Shown: positions 1-8,181, counted from the first letter of the stretch. The stretch: 20,931 nucleotides of DNA from Planctomycetaceae bacterium UBA4732 (GCA_002404095.1 DHJA01000007.1:1-20931); one strand, 5' to 3'. Notes: generated by a model not told the origin, from the letters alone. Numbers and translations: made by a program.

Positions 1-2
1 CT

Positions 3-2657
3 TTGCTGCGCTGTAGTGCTAGCACCGGCAAACTCCTGGATGTCAACCCCGTCGCCCTGCGCCTCACCGGCTTCGGCCGTTCCGAAATCCTGGAATTCCC
101 AGCCAACTACCTATTTCGCTCCGAGCAGCAAGGGGGACGGTCCCGTCTGCGCGCGGCGGTCAGTCAGACCATGATCTTCCACGCCAAGGACGGCTACCTG
201 CTCCGCACCAGCAAGGACGGCGTATGGATCCCTGTCAACCTTAGCATCTCGCGGCTTCACGTCCGGCCTCACCCCCTGGCCCTGATTACCGTCCGCGACG
301 TCCGCGAACGGCGCGAGGCCGAACTTCGCCTGCGGCGCATGGAGGGCGAGTTGAGTCGGCTGACCGGCTCAATCTCCGCTTGTCTCTGGAGCGCCGAGGT
401 GAACGAGGCCGGTGCGCTGGCCTATCGCTACTGGTCGCCCGTCGTCGAGCGGATCACGGGCCGGCCGCCGGACTTCTTCCTAGGTGGACCAGCGAAGTGG
501 GAAAGAGTTGTCCACCCCGAGGACAGGGCCGCTTGGAAAAAATCCCTGGCCCGCCACCGACAGTGCCTGCCCAGCCTCGAGACGGAGTACCGCGTGGTGC
601 GGTCGGACGGCTCCGTGCGCTGGGTCCGCGAGAACGTGACGGCGGGCCGCCAGCAACACGGCGGGCCGATCCTCCTGGATGCGGTGGTGATCGACGTGAC
701 CGAGCGCCGCGCCGCGGAGGAGACCGCGCGGGAACAGCGGGCCGTATTAGAGCAAGTCATCGCCCACGTCCCTTGCGCGGTGTTCTGGAAAGACCGCCTC
801 GGCACTTATCTCGGCTGCAACGAGCGAGCCATCCAGAATCTGAACGTGGATTCGACCGCGCAGGTGATCGGCAAGACCGACCACGACTTCCAGCTGGACC
901 GCGAGGAGGCTGACTTCTACGTGCGCTGTGATCGCGAGGTCATGGCGAACGGCCGCCCGCTGTTGGACATTGAGGAGACGCAGCGGCGGCCCGACGGATC
1001 ACGGGCCGTCCTTCTGACCAGCAAGGTTCCCTTGCGGGACGCCTCTGGCGAGGTGGTCGGCATTCTCGGCGTCTACGCCGACATCACCCAACGGAAACAG
1101 GCCGAAGAGGCGCTGCGGGAGAGCGAGGAGAAGTACCGCGCCCTGTTCGAGAACAACCCGCAACCCATGTTTGTCTACGACCCAGAAACCCTGCGCTACC
1201 TGGCGGTCAACGACGCGGCCGTCCATCAGTACGGATATTCGCGGGATGAGTTCTCCCAAATGAGGCTCCAGGACTTGCGCCCTCCGGAAGATGTGCCCGC
1301 CTTGCTGGAGATGCTTTCCTCGACGCGGCCGGTGTTCGAGCGGCGAGGCGTCTGGAGGCACCGCCGAAAAGACGGGTCGCTTCTCGACGTGGAGATTCTC
1401 GCGCACGGCCTGCGGTTCGGCGACCGCGACGCCTACTTGGTTTCCGCCCTCGACGTCACCGACCGTCGCCGCCTGGAGGAGCAACTGCGCCAATCCCAGA
1501 AAATGGAGGCGGTCGGGCGGCTGGCTGGCGGCGTGGCCCATGACTTCAACAACCTGCTGACGGTGATCCAGGGCTATGGCCACCTGCTGGTGTGCCAACT
1601 CGACCCGGCCGACCCGGCGGAGGCAATGGCCCGCGAGGTTCTCAAGGCCGCCGAACGTGCTGCGGAACTTACGGGGCAACTACTGGCGTTCGGTCGCAAA
1701 GCGATGACCGCACCGCGCCTGCTCGATCTTAACGCCGTCGTTGCCGACGCGGAGCGGATGCTGCGCCGCGTCATCGGCGAAGACGTGGAACTCGTGGTCG
1801 ATTTGGGGCCGGGCGCCCAGCCGTTGCGGGCCGACCCCGGCCAGCTGCATCAGGTACTCATGAATCTCGCCGTCAACGCCAGGGACGCCATGCCTCGGGG
1901 CGGCCGGCTGACCCTGCGCACACGCGACGCCCGCCTGGACGAAGAGTGCGCGCGGGCGCAATCGGGAGTTCGTCCAGGCCGGTATGTTTTGCTGGAGGTT
2001 TCAGACACGGGCTGTGGCATGACGGAGGAGGTACGGTCGCGCGCCTTCGAGCCGTTCTTCACGACCAAGGAGGTGGGCAAAGGAACGGGGCTGGGGCTGG
2101 CCACGATCTACGGCATCGTCACCCAGGGCGAGGGCCACATCGCCTTACGCAGCGCTCCTGGGCAGGGCTGCACGTTTGAAATCTACTTGCCGCGGGTCGA
2201 GGAGGGACAAACGGCGGTAGCGCCGCCGCCGGATCGCGACGACGCCCTGGAAGGACACGAAACAGTACTACTGGCCGAGGACGAGGATGGGGTGCGGGGG
2301 CTGGTCCGCCACGTGCTGGAGGGCTGCGGCTACCTGGTGCTGGAGGCGGCCAACGGGGAGACTGCCCTGCGCGCGGCCCAAAGTTACCTTGGGTGCATCG
2401 ACCTGCTGGTGACTGACGTGGTCATGCCTGTCATGAGCGGGTCGGAGCTGGCGCAACGCTTGGCGCCGCTCCGCCCTGGGACGAAGGTGCTGTTCCTGTC
2501 GGGGTACACGGATGACGCCATGGTGCGGCACGGCATTCGAGAGGAGGACGTCAACTTCCTCCAGAAGCCTTTCACCCCCGGCGCTCTGGCGCGCAAGGTG
2601 CGAGTCGTTTTGGACCGCGGAAATCCTATCCAGAAGATTGTCCGGCAACAGTTTTAA
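3..2657 (+). CDS. Hybrid sensor histidine kinase with four PAS domains and a C-terminal receiver (5' end outside window)
   Basis: This is a two-component sensor that would autophosphorylate on a histidine and pass phosphate to its own receiver domain. The readable 884 residues contain a truncated PAS (about 1-105), PAS domains at about 117-236, 244-365 and 378-490, a HisKA domain with phosphoacceptor H513 in the motif GGVAHDFNN, and an HATPase domain. The HATPase shows an N box (N621, N625), G1 box DTGCG at 668-672, F box FEPFF at 682-686 and a GTGLGL G2 box. The receiver (about 752-870) has acidic residues E759/D760, phosphoacceptor D805 and K855. No membrane segment is visible, so what is present looks cytoplasmic. 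The first codon in frame is TTG at position 3, inside a PAS domain, so the true start lies upstream of the window. There is no partner output gene next to it; the next gene is convergent. The family is certain, the signal it senses is unknown. Confidence 0.95.
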   Translation: MLRCSASTGKLLDVNPVALRLTGFGRSEILEFPANYLFRSEQQGGRSRLRAAVSQTMIFHAKDGYLLRTSKDGVWIPVNLSISRLHVRPHPLALITVRDVRERREAELRLRRMEGELSRLTGSISACLWSAEVNEAGALAYRYWSPVVERITGRPPDFFLGGPAKWERVVHPEDRAAWKKSLARHRQCLPSLETEYRVVRSDGSVRWVRENVTAGRQQHGGPILLDAVVIDVTERRAAEETAREQRAVLEQVIAHVPCAVFWKDRLGTYLGCNERAIQNLNVDSTAQVIGKTDHDFQLDREEADFYVRCDREVMANGRPLLDIEETQRRPDGSRAVLLTSKVPLRDASGEVVGILGVYADITQRKQAEEALRESEEKYRALFENNPQPMFVYDPETLRYLAVNDAAVHQYGYSRDEFSQMRLQDLRPPEDVPALLEMLSSTRPVFERRGVWRHRRKDGSLLDVEILAHGLRFGDRDAYLVSALDVTDRRRLEEQLRQSQKMEAVGRLAGGVAHDFNNLLTVIQGYGHLLVCQLDPADPAEAMAREVLKAAERAAELTGQLLAFGRKAMTAPRLLDLNAVVADAERMLRRVIGEDVELVVDLGPGAQPLRADPGQLHQVLMNLAVNARDAMPRGGRLTLRTRDARLDEECARAQSGVRPGRYVLLEVSDTGCGMTEEVRSRAFEPFFTTKEVGKGTGLGLATIYGIVTQGEGHIALRSAPGQGCTFEIYLPRVEEGQTAVAPPPDRDDALEGHETVLLAEDEDGVRGLVRHVLEGCGYLVLEAANGETALRAAQSYLGCIDLLVTDVVMPVMSGSELAQRLAPLRPGTKVLFLSGYTDDAMVRHGIREEDVNFLQKPFTPGALARKVRVVLDRGNPIQKIVRQQF

Positions 2658-2673
2658 TGGCAACGTAGAGCGT

Positions 2674-2690
2674 GGCGGGGAAACCCCGCC
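2674..2690. terminator. GC-rich hairpin between convergent genes
   Basis: A perfect 7-bp stem (GGCGGGG / CCCCGCC) with an AAA loop lies 17 nt after the stop of the histidine kinase and 33 nt from the end of the convergent permease gene. There is no clear U-tract on either side. It could be a bidirectional terminator or one copy of a dispersed GC-rich palindrome; the placement favours a role at transcript ends. Confidence 0.45.
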
Positions 2691-2722
2691 CCTACCCCCA
2701 AAATCGAGCAACTTAAGCCACG

Positions 2723-4288
2723 TCATTCGTGCCGTAACGCTTCGATGGGATTCACTTTTGCCGCGCGCCGCGCCGGATAGAGCGCGGCCAACGTCGTCAC
2801 CAGCGTGGCGAACAGCGGTACGCCCAGCGTCAGCCACAGCGGAAACGCGAACAACGATTGATCCACGTGAACGTCGCTCTGCCGCTCCATCAGCGACCGC
2901 GCCACGGCGTCGCCGGGAAACGATGCCAGCCAACCGCACAACAACCCCAAACCGCTGCCCAGCAGGCCCACCAACATGCCTTCCACCAGGAACAATAGCA
3001 GGACGTGCCGGTCGCGCGCGCCCACCGCCTTCATGACGCCGATCTCGTGCGTCCGCTCCAATACGCTCATAACCAGCGTGTTGGTGATGCCCAGGGCCGC
3101 CACCAGCAGGGCCACAAAAGCGATAAAACTCATCGCTAAAGTAAGCAACATCACGTTCGTCTGTAGCCGTTCCGCGAATTCCACAAGCGAGTACTGTCCT
3201 AGCCCGATCGCCTCGACCCGGTTGGCGACCTCCTTGACGTGCGCCTCGTCGTCCACCAACACGGTCGCGGCTTCCACACCGCGCTCGGCGTGATAGGGGT
3301 TCTGGAGAAAGAGACTCTGAGCCGTTCCGACGGGCAGAATCAGGTCGGCGTCCGGCCGGAAGCGCTCGACCATGGAGCCGCCCTGGGGGTCGCCCTTCTC
3401 GGGGCCGCGAAGGACGCCGGCGATCATCAATTCCGCCGAAATGAGGTGGTCGGGCTGTTGTCGCATTTTCGGCAACGTCGGGCCTTGCAACGTCCGCCGT
3501 AGCGCTTCCATCTCCTTCGGCGTCAGGTCGAGCTTCTTCATCACCTCCGGCAACCGTTGCACCACTTTCTGTAATACCCTCTCCTGCTCCGGATCAGCCA
3601 TTGAGGCGTCCAGGCCGAATAACGACATCAGCATCAACGGCTTGTTCGCGCCGGTGTGATACTCTAGGCGCATCTTGCGGCCCAGGGCGCCGCGCACCTC
3701 CTCGTCCGAGGCCATACCCCAGAGGTAAAGGAGGTATTCGCTCACCACGACGGAGCGCTCGTCCTCGGCCGCGAACCAGGCGCCGGCAACGAGCCGACCG
3801 CGCAGGAGCTTTTCTGCCACCGTCGCCGACACGGTTTGTACATCTTCGCCCTTTTCGCCGAGGGTGGCGCGCCCGAAGTTGATGTACAGCGGCGTGACCG
3901 ATTCGACGTGGGGCCACTCGCGGATCTCTTGAAGGCGTTCCACGGCCAAGGGCGTCGTGGCCGGGTAGCCGTTCTTGTTGATCCAGCGGTTCACCAGCCG
4001 GTCGTGCAGTCGCTTGCGCTTGGCGTCGCTCATCTCGCCCTTCACTTCCACTTCGCCGGGCGGGATGTGTTCCTCGACCTTGCCGGAGCCGGAGCGGATT
4101 TCCACCTTACGCAAGTCGTCATGGCGACGGATCTGATAGAGGACGGCCTCGCGCACGCCGATGCCGATGGAAAGGCTCAAGAACAGCACCAGAGTGCCGA
4201 CGGCGACGCCGAGCGTGGTCAACGATGTGCGCACCTTCTGCTGGTAAAGGGCGGCGAAGGCGAGTCGTAGAACGTCGGCAGCGCGCAC
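2723..4288 (-). CDS. ABC transporter permease, MacB/FtsX type
   Basis: A 521-residue permease of the MacB/LolCE-like family, which uses cytoplasmic ATP hydrolysis to drive work on the outer face of the membrane (macrolide or peptide export, lipoprotein release). The topology fits: one N-terminal membrane segment (about 20-46), a long extracytoplasmic domain (about 47-375), and a C-terminal FtsX-like domain with three hydrophobic segments. That domain includes the typical cytoplasmic loop ERTHEIGVMKAVGA and ends in ALYPARRAAKVNPIEALR, a family hallmark. The start is GTG at 4288-4286, with GAGGAG about 11 nt upstream. It lies 24 nt after the ATPase gene on the same strand, so the two are almost certainly co-transcribed. 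The transported substrate cannot be read from sequence, and no periplasmic adaptor (MacA-like) gene is in the window. Confidence 0.92.
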   Translation of the reverse strand: MRAADVLRLAFAALYQQKVRTSLTTLGVAVGTLVLFLSLSIGIGVREAVLYQIRRHDDLRKVEIRSGSGKVEEHIPPGEVEVKGEMSDAKRKRLHDRLVNRWINKNGYPATTPLAVERLQEIREWPHVESVTPLYINFGRATLGEKGEDVQTVSATVAEKLLRGRLVAGAWFAAEDERSVVVSEYLLYLWGMASDEEVRGALGRKMRLEYHTGANKPLMLMSLFGLDASMADPEQERVLQKVVQRLPEVMKKLDLTPKEMEALRRTLQGPTLPKMRQQPDHLISAELMIAGVLRGPEKGDPQGGSMVERFRPDADLILPVGTAQSLFLQNPYHAERGVEAATVLVDDEAHVKEVANRVEAIGLGQYSLVEFAERLQTNVMLLTLAMSFIAFVALLVAALGITNTLVMSVLERTHEIGVMKAVGARDRHVLLLFLVEGMLVGLLGSGLGLLCGWLASFPGDAVARSLMERQSDVHVDQSLFAFPLWLTLGVPLFATLVTTLAALYPARRAAKVNPIEALRHE

Positions 4289-4312
4289 TGTTGAAAATTC
4301 TCCTCGGCGGGT

Positions 4313-5002
4313 TCAAGATAAGCGCCCATCCTGCATTCGCAACACCCGATCCACGCGGCGGCGGGCCAATTCCTCGTCGTGGGTCACCAAAAGCAGTGTC
4401 ACACCGCCGCGGCGACAATTCTCCTCCAAAATATCGAAAATCTCCGCCGCGGTGGCCGTGTCGAGATTGCCGGTTGGTTCGTCGGCCAGCAGGATTTCGG
4501 GATGGTTGACCAGCGCCCGCGCGATGGCCACGCGCTGGCGTTCACCGCCCGACAACTCGCCGGGCCGATGGCGCATGCGCTCCGACAAGCCGACGGCTTC
4601 GAGCGCTTGGCGGGCCGCGTCGCGCCGATCTCGGGGCTTTCGCCCGTTGAAGACCATCGGCAACTCGACGTTCTGCAGCGCCGTCCGCGCGGCGATCAGG
4701 TGAAACGACTGGAAGATCATGCCGACTATTGTAGATCGGTAATGGGCGAGCTGCACGGCGGTCAGGCGCGTCAGGTCGAGGCCGGCGACATGGACGCTGC
4801 CGGAGGTGGGCCGGTCGAGGCCGCCGAGGATGTTAAGCAAACTCGACTTGCCGGAGCCGGAACGTCCGAGTAGCGCAACCTTCTCGCCGCGCCGCACTTC
4901 CAGTGAGACGCCGCGGAGGGCGTGGACCGGAGCAGAAGCCGCGGCGAACGTCCGCGACAGGTCGGCGGCGCGGACGATCACGTCGGAGTCGGCGCGGGAC
5001 AT
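4313..5002 (-). CDS. ABC transporter ATP-binding protein, MacB/LolD type
   Basis: The nucleotide-binding subunit that energises the downstream permease. From the chosen ATG at 5002 the protein is 229 residues, the usual length for this family. It has Walker A GRSGSGKS (46-53), Q-loop Q98, signature LSGGE (150-154), Walker B ILLADE (170-175) and switch histidine H208 in VTHDEE. An in-frame GTG at 5062 would add 20 residues, but those would be encoded partly by an inverted-repeat element, and they do not look like family sequence, so I reject it. The upstream gap to the PSP1 gene holds the inverted repeat at 5050-5187, which may have been inserted into an older operon. Family assignment is secure; substrate is unknown. 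Confidence 0.93.
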   Translation of the reverse strand: MSRADSDVIVRAADLSRTFAAASAPVHALRGVSLEVRRGEKVALLGRSGSGKSSLLNILGGLDRPTSGSVHVAGLDLTRLTAVQLAHYRSTIVGMIFQSFHLIAARTALQNVELPMVFNGRKPRDRRDAARQALEAVGLSERMRHRPGELSGGERQRVAIARALVNHPEILLADEPTGNLDTATAAEIFDILEENCRRGGVTLLLVTHDEELARRRVDRVLRMQDGRLS

Positions 5003-5005
5003 GAC

Positions 5006-5201
5006 GAACCCTGTCCAGGTGTACTGGTGGATCGAGTCGCCTGCCGTGTACCCCGGACTCACGAGTACGTTCGCCCGGGGCTTTATTTGGATCGCCCTTC
5101 GGACTCAAGACGCTGACAGGTTCTGTCTTGGAGCCCCTAGGGCGACTGAAATAAAGCCCCGGGCGAACGTACTCGTGAGTCCGGGGTGGGGAACCCTGTC
5201 C
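5006..5201. repeat. 11-bp direct repeat flanking the palindromic element
   Basis: The 11-mer GAACCCTGTCC occurs at 5006-5016 and again at 5191-5201, on either side of the long inverted repeat. If it is a target-site duplication, removing 5017-5201 would leave 23 nt between the PSP1 stop and the ABC ATPase start. The inverted-repeat arms do not sit symmetrically inside the direct repeat (33 nt on one side, 3 on the other), so the interpretation is not secure. Confidence 0.45.
5050..5187. repeat. Long inverted repeat, 39-bp perfect arms
   Basis: Arms at 5050-5088 and 5149-5187 are exact reverse complements over 39 bases. Each holds the core CGAGTACGTTCGCCCGGGG or its complement. The 60-nt interior continues the symmetry in part: TCGCCCT (5092-5098) pairs with AGGGCGA (5139-5145), and CAAGAC (5106-5111) pairs with GTCTTG (5125-5130). 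The whole could fold into one long hairpin. It lies between the PSP1 gene and the ABC ATPase gene, encodes nothing convincing, and resembles a small non-autonomous palindromic element (MITE- or REP-like). Confidence 0.85.
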
Positions 5202-5210
5202 GGTTCGATG

Positions 5211-5867
5211 TTACAGCAAGGCGGTGCGTCCCTGTTCCATCTTGTCGCGCAGGCCGGCGAAGTATTCTTTCGTGTCGTGCGCTTCGGGTTCTGGCGTACC
5301 ACAGGAGCCGCAGCCGCCGGGGCCGCAACTGGAACAACCGCCGCCGCCCTCTTGGCCGCAACCTTCGCGCCCACAGCCAGCCGGCTCTTCTTCTTCCGTC
5401 AACGACGCCCCCGGCCGGCCGAGATCCGTGAGGAGGATGTGCAGTCCGAACTCGCGCGACAAGGTGCTGACGAACGGCCGCACGTCTGAATCGGTGAGAC
5501 GCAGTAGGTGCAGGACGCCGTGTTCGCCGTCGTGCAAAACTTCCACGTCGATCAGTTCCAACGGCAATTGCAGCTCGCCGACCAGCGCTCGGCCGCGGTC
5601 GAACAAAAGGCGGGCGCAGTCGCGCATGTGCGCGGCGGTTTGGTCGTCGTCATGGCCGGCCATGCGCAGCAAGGGGCCGACGGTGGTATTAGGAAGAAAG
5701 CCGGCGTGGCGCGGCGTGGCCTCGCGCAGCACTTCGCCGATCTCTAGACCGCGATGGGTGCGGACGACGGCACGGTCGCCGCGACGACAGGAAAGCGGAC
5801 GGGCGGCGCGAAAGCGGCCGAAGTCGCCGACGAGCCCGTAGCTCAACAGATATTCCAGATGGTCCAA
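5211..5867 (-). CDS. PSP1-domain (RicT/YaaT-like) protein with Cys-rich tail
   Basis: A 218-residue protein. The N-terminal half has the PSP1 signature: a basic, V-rich strand followed by VVRTHRGLEIGEVL (34-47). The C-terminal half has LPLELIDVEVLHDGEHGVL (101-119), matching the conserved PSP1 region. In Bacillus the family member YaaT/RicT belongs to a complex that carries Fe-S clusters and affects RNA processing and development. Here a Gly/Cys-rich tail (about 164-190) holds six cysteines (165, 170, 178, 181, 186, 189) that could bind a metal or cluster. The start is TTG at 5867, with GAAAGG 8 nt upstream. An in-frame TGA 12 nt further up (5882-5880) rules out a nearby longer form, and the next Met is at residue 70. 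It lies 23 nt after the TPR-YggX gene, so they are probably one operon. The precise role is not known. Confidence 0.85.
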   Translation of the reverse strand: MDHLEYLLSYGLVGDFGRFRAARPLSCRRGDRAVVRTHRGLEIGEVLREATPRHAGFLPNTTVGPLLRMAGHDDDQTAAHMRDCARLLFDRGRALVGELQLPLELIDVEVLHDGEHGVLHLLRLTDSDVRPFVSTLSREFGLHILLTDLGRPGASLTEEEEPAGCGREGCGQEGGGGCSSCGPGGCGSCGTPEPEAHDTKEYFAGLRDKMEQGRTALL

Positions 5868-5890
5868 GGATGCGACCTTTCAGTTCTGAT

Positions 5891-6502
5891 TCACTCGATT
5901 CCCAAAAACTCGCGCATGTAGCGGTCATACTCTTCCTGACCGCGTTCCGTACTCAGGTCGATGCGCAATTCGTTAATGACCTTGATGCTGTAGTTCTTCA
6001 GCCAGTCGGTCCAACAGTCGGCGCAGACCGTTTCATAAATGCGCTGGCCGAGTTCGTCTTTCATCGGCGGCGCCTTCAGCTGATGGGCGTGAGCGCCCAC
6101 AGTACAGCCGGGCCGTTGACAACGAAACCCGCCGCCCGCTTCGGGCGCGGCCGTCGTCGGCCGTTTGGAAACCGGCGCCGCTTCGCCCAGTTCGACCAAC
6201 ATGCGGACCATCTCGTCGCGCGGCATGTTGTCGCCGCGCTCGTCCGCCACGTCAAAACCTTGATGCAGTACGGCCGCGGCTTCGGCGCTGCGATTGTCGT
6301 GGATCAGGCACAGGGCCAACAGGTGATACACCTTGGAAAACGTCGGACTTAACTCCAAGGTGCGGCGGAAGGACTTCACGGCCTCCCCATACTGCTTGTC
6401 TTCCGTCAGCAACTGGCCAAGCCGGTAGTGGCCCAGCTCGTTGTCGGGGTCGTCGTTGGCCATCTTGCGGAACTGGGCGATGCGATCTTGCAGCGGACTC
6501 AT
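5891..6502 (-). CDS. TPR protein fused to a YggX-like Fe(2+)-trafficking domain
   Basis: A 203-residue, two-part protein. Residues about 22-89 form two tetratricopeptide repeats, a protein-binding scaffold. After a linker, residues about 126-203 resemble YggX, the bacterial Fe(2+)-trafficking protein linked to oxidative protection of Fe-S clusters. The match lies in DELGQRIYETVCADCWTDWL (149-168), followed by INELRIDL and a terminal EEYDRYMREFL, against ELGKRIY, a W-rich helix and INE in the E. coli protein. Two pairs of cysteines, C128/C133 and C160/C163, could form a metal site; the first takes the place of the single N-terminal Cys of YggX. The start is ATG with GGGAG upstream. It is likely co-transcribed with the PSP1 gene. 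I infer the YggX relation from recognisable motifs; TPR is clear. Confidence 0.8.
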   Translation of the reverse strand: MSPLQDRIAQFRKMANDDPDNELGHYRLGQLLTEDKQYGEAVKSFRRTLELSPTFSKVYHLLALCLIHDNRSAEAAAVLHQGFDVADERGDNMPRDEMVRMLVELGEAAPVSKRPTTAAPEAGGGFRCQRPGCTVGAHAHQLKAPPMKDELGQRIYETVCADCWTDWLKNYSIKVINELRIDLSTERGQEEYDRYMREFLGIE

Positions 6503-6578
6503 CGAAGCACTCTCCCGATTTGGCGAGCCGAGAGCGTAGAGCCACTCGGAGGATGATTTCAGCGACTCAGACTATCTC

Positions 6579-6596
6579 CGGGGGCTTACGCCCCCG
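6579..6596. terminator. GC-rich hairpin after the secreted-protein gene
   Basis: A perfect 7-bp stem (CGGGGGC / GCCCCCG) with loop TTAC lies 16 nt after the stop of the 7445-6612 gene and upstream of the next minus-strand gene. There is no strong U-tract. It could act as a terminator separating the two genes, or be one copy of a dispersed palindrome. Confidence 0.45.
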
Positions 6597-6611
6597 CTCG
6601 CCAAATTTGCG

Positions 6612-7445
6612 TCATTTCACATCAAGGACGGTTAAATCCAATTCCTGCGTGACGGGCGGCTTCTTACTGAGCTTGTCCGTGACCGTGATCCGGACCTTGA
6701 ACTTGCCGGCCCGGTTCAGCGGCAGCGGGAACTGGAACGGCACAAACGCCTTATATTCCTCCGTAATATCCTTGGCGTCGCCAGTGTATGGCTTGGACAG
6801 GGTGGGTTTGCCGCTGTCGTCGAGGATGCTCAGTTCCACGTGGACGTTGGCCGTTAGCTTGTCCTTCGTCGCGCCGGGCTTGGTCTCGAAGCCGACCACC
6901 GTGAAGAAGGCCAGGAGCTGTTGGCCAGGCACGGCCAGCGGCGGCGCCGGCGGCGGCGCCAGCGGCGGCTTGTCGTAGCCCAGTCCCGTCAGGATGATGC
7001 CGAAGCGCGGCGCCACGACTTCAAACTTGCGCTCGAAGGTGACGGGCTTGCCGCCCTTCACCGATGTATCGGCGACCGAAATTTTAACGGTGTACTGGCC
7101 GGGCGGCGTGTCGGTGCCGATGGAAACGCGGCTCCAGCAGGGCAGATGGGAACCGCCGAGCGTATTGATGGATTCGCGTTCGGTGGGCTTTGTATCCGAG
7201 AACTCCGATTTGCCATCCTTGTTCAACAGTTCCATGGACGTGCTGTATTTGACAATACCGTCCTCCTTGACCTGAAGACCCTCAATGTCGAAGGCGACGA
7301 TCAGCGTATCGCCCGGGATCACCTTATCGTCCGAGCGATCCTGGCCCAGGATGCCGTAGGTGAAACGGTCGTTCTTGATCTGGAGTTGGCCGGCGTCGGC
7401 AGGGACGGCGGCCAACACGGCGGAAACGGCAAGAGCGGCCCACAT
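6612..7445 (-). CDS. Secreted protein of unknown function, beta-sandwich-like
   Basis: A 277-residue protein with an apparent signal peptide (about 1-18, ending ADA before Gly), although the n-region lacks a positive charge. The mature part is rich in alternating hydrophobic and polar strands, with two repeats of a motif of the form PGQYTVKISVAD (about 110-130) and AGKFKVRITVTD (about 247-258). This suggests two immunoglobulin-like or carboxypeptidase-regulatory-like beta domains. A Pro-rich linker (KPPLAPPPAPPLAVP) separates them. The ATG at 7445 has GAGGA about 12 nt upstream and no other start codon nearby. It is divergent from the FHA gene. I do not recognise a named family; export and a beta-rich fold are inferences from composition. 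Confidence 0.75.
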   Translation of the reverse strand: MWAALAVSAVLAAVPADAGQLQIKNDRFTYGILGQDRSDDKVIPGDTLIVAFDIEGLQVKEDGIVKYSTSMELLNKDGKSEFSDTKPTERESINTLGGSHLPCWSRVSIGTDTPPGQYTVKISVADTSVKGGKPVTFERKFEVVAPRFGIILTGLGYDKPPLAPPPAPPLAVPGQQLLAFFTVVGFETKPGATKDKLTANVHVELSILDDSGKPTLSKPYTGDAKDITEEYKAFVPFQFPLPLNRAGKFKVRITVTDKLSKKPPVTQELDLTVLDVK

Positions 7446-7609
7446 GGCTGGTAAATCCTCGCTGCAACCGGGGGGTAGGAATGAAGTCCACGTCCGGCGA
7501 CGGGTTCCTTGTCATTGTGCGAAGACGCACGGCCGGCCGCCAGTGCAAAATCCGCCCTATCTCAACTCCGGCCTTTCTGCCGTCTCTCTCCCGGCTAAAA
7601 GGAATCCTC

Positions 7610-7638
7610 TTTTCAAGCGCCAACCCTTCTGGTATAAG
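7610..7638 (+). promoter_or_regulatory. Predicted promoter of the FHA gene
   Basis: TTTTCA at 7610-7615 and TATAAG at 7633-7638 are spaced by 17 nt. A TG one base before the -10 makes it an extended -10. The predicted start of transcription is near 7645, giving a leader of about 50 nt before the ATG at 7696. Confidence 0.55.
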
Positions 7639-7683
7639 CCCCCGCTCGGAAGGGAAGTCGCCGCCGCCGGCGATGAGTGCGAA

Positions 7684-7690
7684 GAGGAGG
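7684..7690 (+). promoter_or_regulatory. Shine-Dalgarno that fixes the FHA gene start
   Basis: GAGGAGG ends 5 nt before the ATG at 7696. The same frame stays open back to 7360, but that longer reading runs through the promoter and has no comparable ribosome-binding site. Confidence 0.75.
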
Positions 7691-7695
7691 CCGAT

Positions 7696-8127
7696 ATGGA
7701 ACTTTCGTCGCCAACAGATGAATCCGTCGCCGACTTCGCGCCGTTGCGCCTCGTCCTGCAACCGACGGGCGCCGTCCTCGAAGTGAATCTACCCGAAGTG
7801 GTCGTGGGCCGGCACAGCGCGGCCGAGGTTTGCCTGCCGTTGCCCGACGTGAGCCGGCGCCACTGCCGAATTGTTCACGCCGACGAGAAATGGGAGATCA
7901 TTGACCTCGAAAGTCTTAACGGCGTCTGGGTCAACGACCGCAGCGTTGCACGAGCCGTACTCAATCACGGCGACAGGCTTCGGCTGGGCGGCTTCACTTT
8001 CATGGTCGATTTGTCGATGCCGACTTCCGCGGCCGACGGCGCCACGGACGGCGTTTTGCGCAGTATCTTTAGCGCATTGCCGCCCGCCGACGACGCTTCG
8101 GAGCAGCCGCGGCGCCGGGCGTCCTGA
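7696..8127 (+). CDS. FHA domain protein (phosphothreonine reader)
   Basis: A 143-residue protein that is mostly one forkhead-associated domain (about 17-105). FHA domains bind phosphothreonine peptides and often partner with Ser/Thr kinases. The conserved residues are present: GRHS (38-41), SRRH (53-56) and LNGVWVN (74-80), followed by GDRLRLGGFTF. A short Ala/Pro-rich tail follows. It has no membrane segment or second domain. The start is set by the strong GAGGAGG site. It stands alone between a divergent gene and a repeat-filled gap. A kinase of the matching class lies about 8 kb away in the same window, but a link is only a guess. Confidence 0.93.
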   Translation: MELSSPTDESVADFAPLRLVLQPTGAVLEVNLPEVVVGRHSAAEVCLPLPDVSRRHCRIVHADEKWEIIDLESLNGVWVNDRSVARAVLNHGDRLRLGGFTFMVDLSMPTSAADGATDGVLRSIFSALPPADDASEQPRRRAS

Positions 8128-8134
8128 TGGGATC

Positions 8135-8166
8135 GTAGGCCACTCGCTCCGCGAGTGGCTTTGGCC
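8135..8166 (+). repeat. REP-like palindrome, copy A
   Basis: Begins 7 nt after the FHA stop codon. The core is a 9-bp stem, GCCACTCGC and GCGAGTGGC, with loop TCC (8138-8158). All 32 bases recur exactly at 14084-14115, also just after a stop codon. Confidence 0.8.
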
Positions 8167-8181
8167 ATTACAGCTCCGGGA

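Noticed and set aside
999..1679. Long minus-strand open frame inside the histidine kinase gene
   Set aside because: Opposite-strand shadow; the plus strand encodes clear PAS and HisKA motifs.
4983..5062. Longer GTG start of the ABC ATPase
   Set aside because: Adds 20 residues coded partly by the inverted repeat; the ATG at 5002 gives the normal family length.
5105..5374. Open frames across the inverted repeat and the PSP1 gene on either strand
   Set aside because: Shadows of the PSP1 gene and of the palindrome; the shared peptide in both arms is simply a result of the inverted repeat.
7360..7695. N-terminal extension of the FHA gene
   Set aside because: It would run through the predicted promoter, and a strong Shine-Dalgarno supports 7696.
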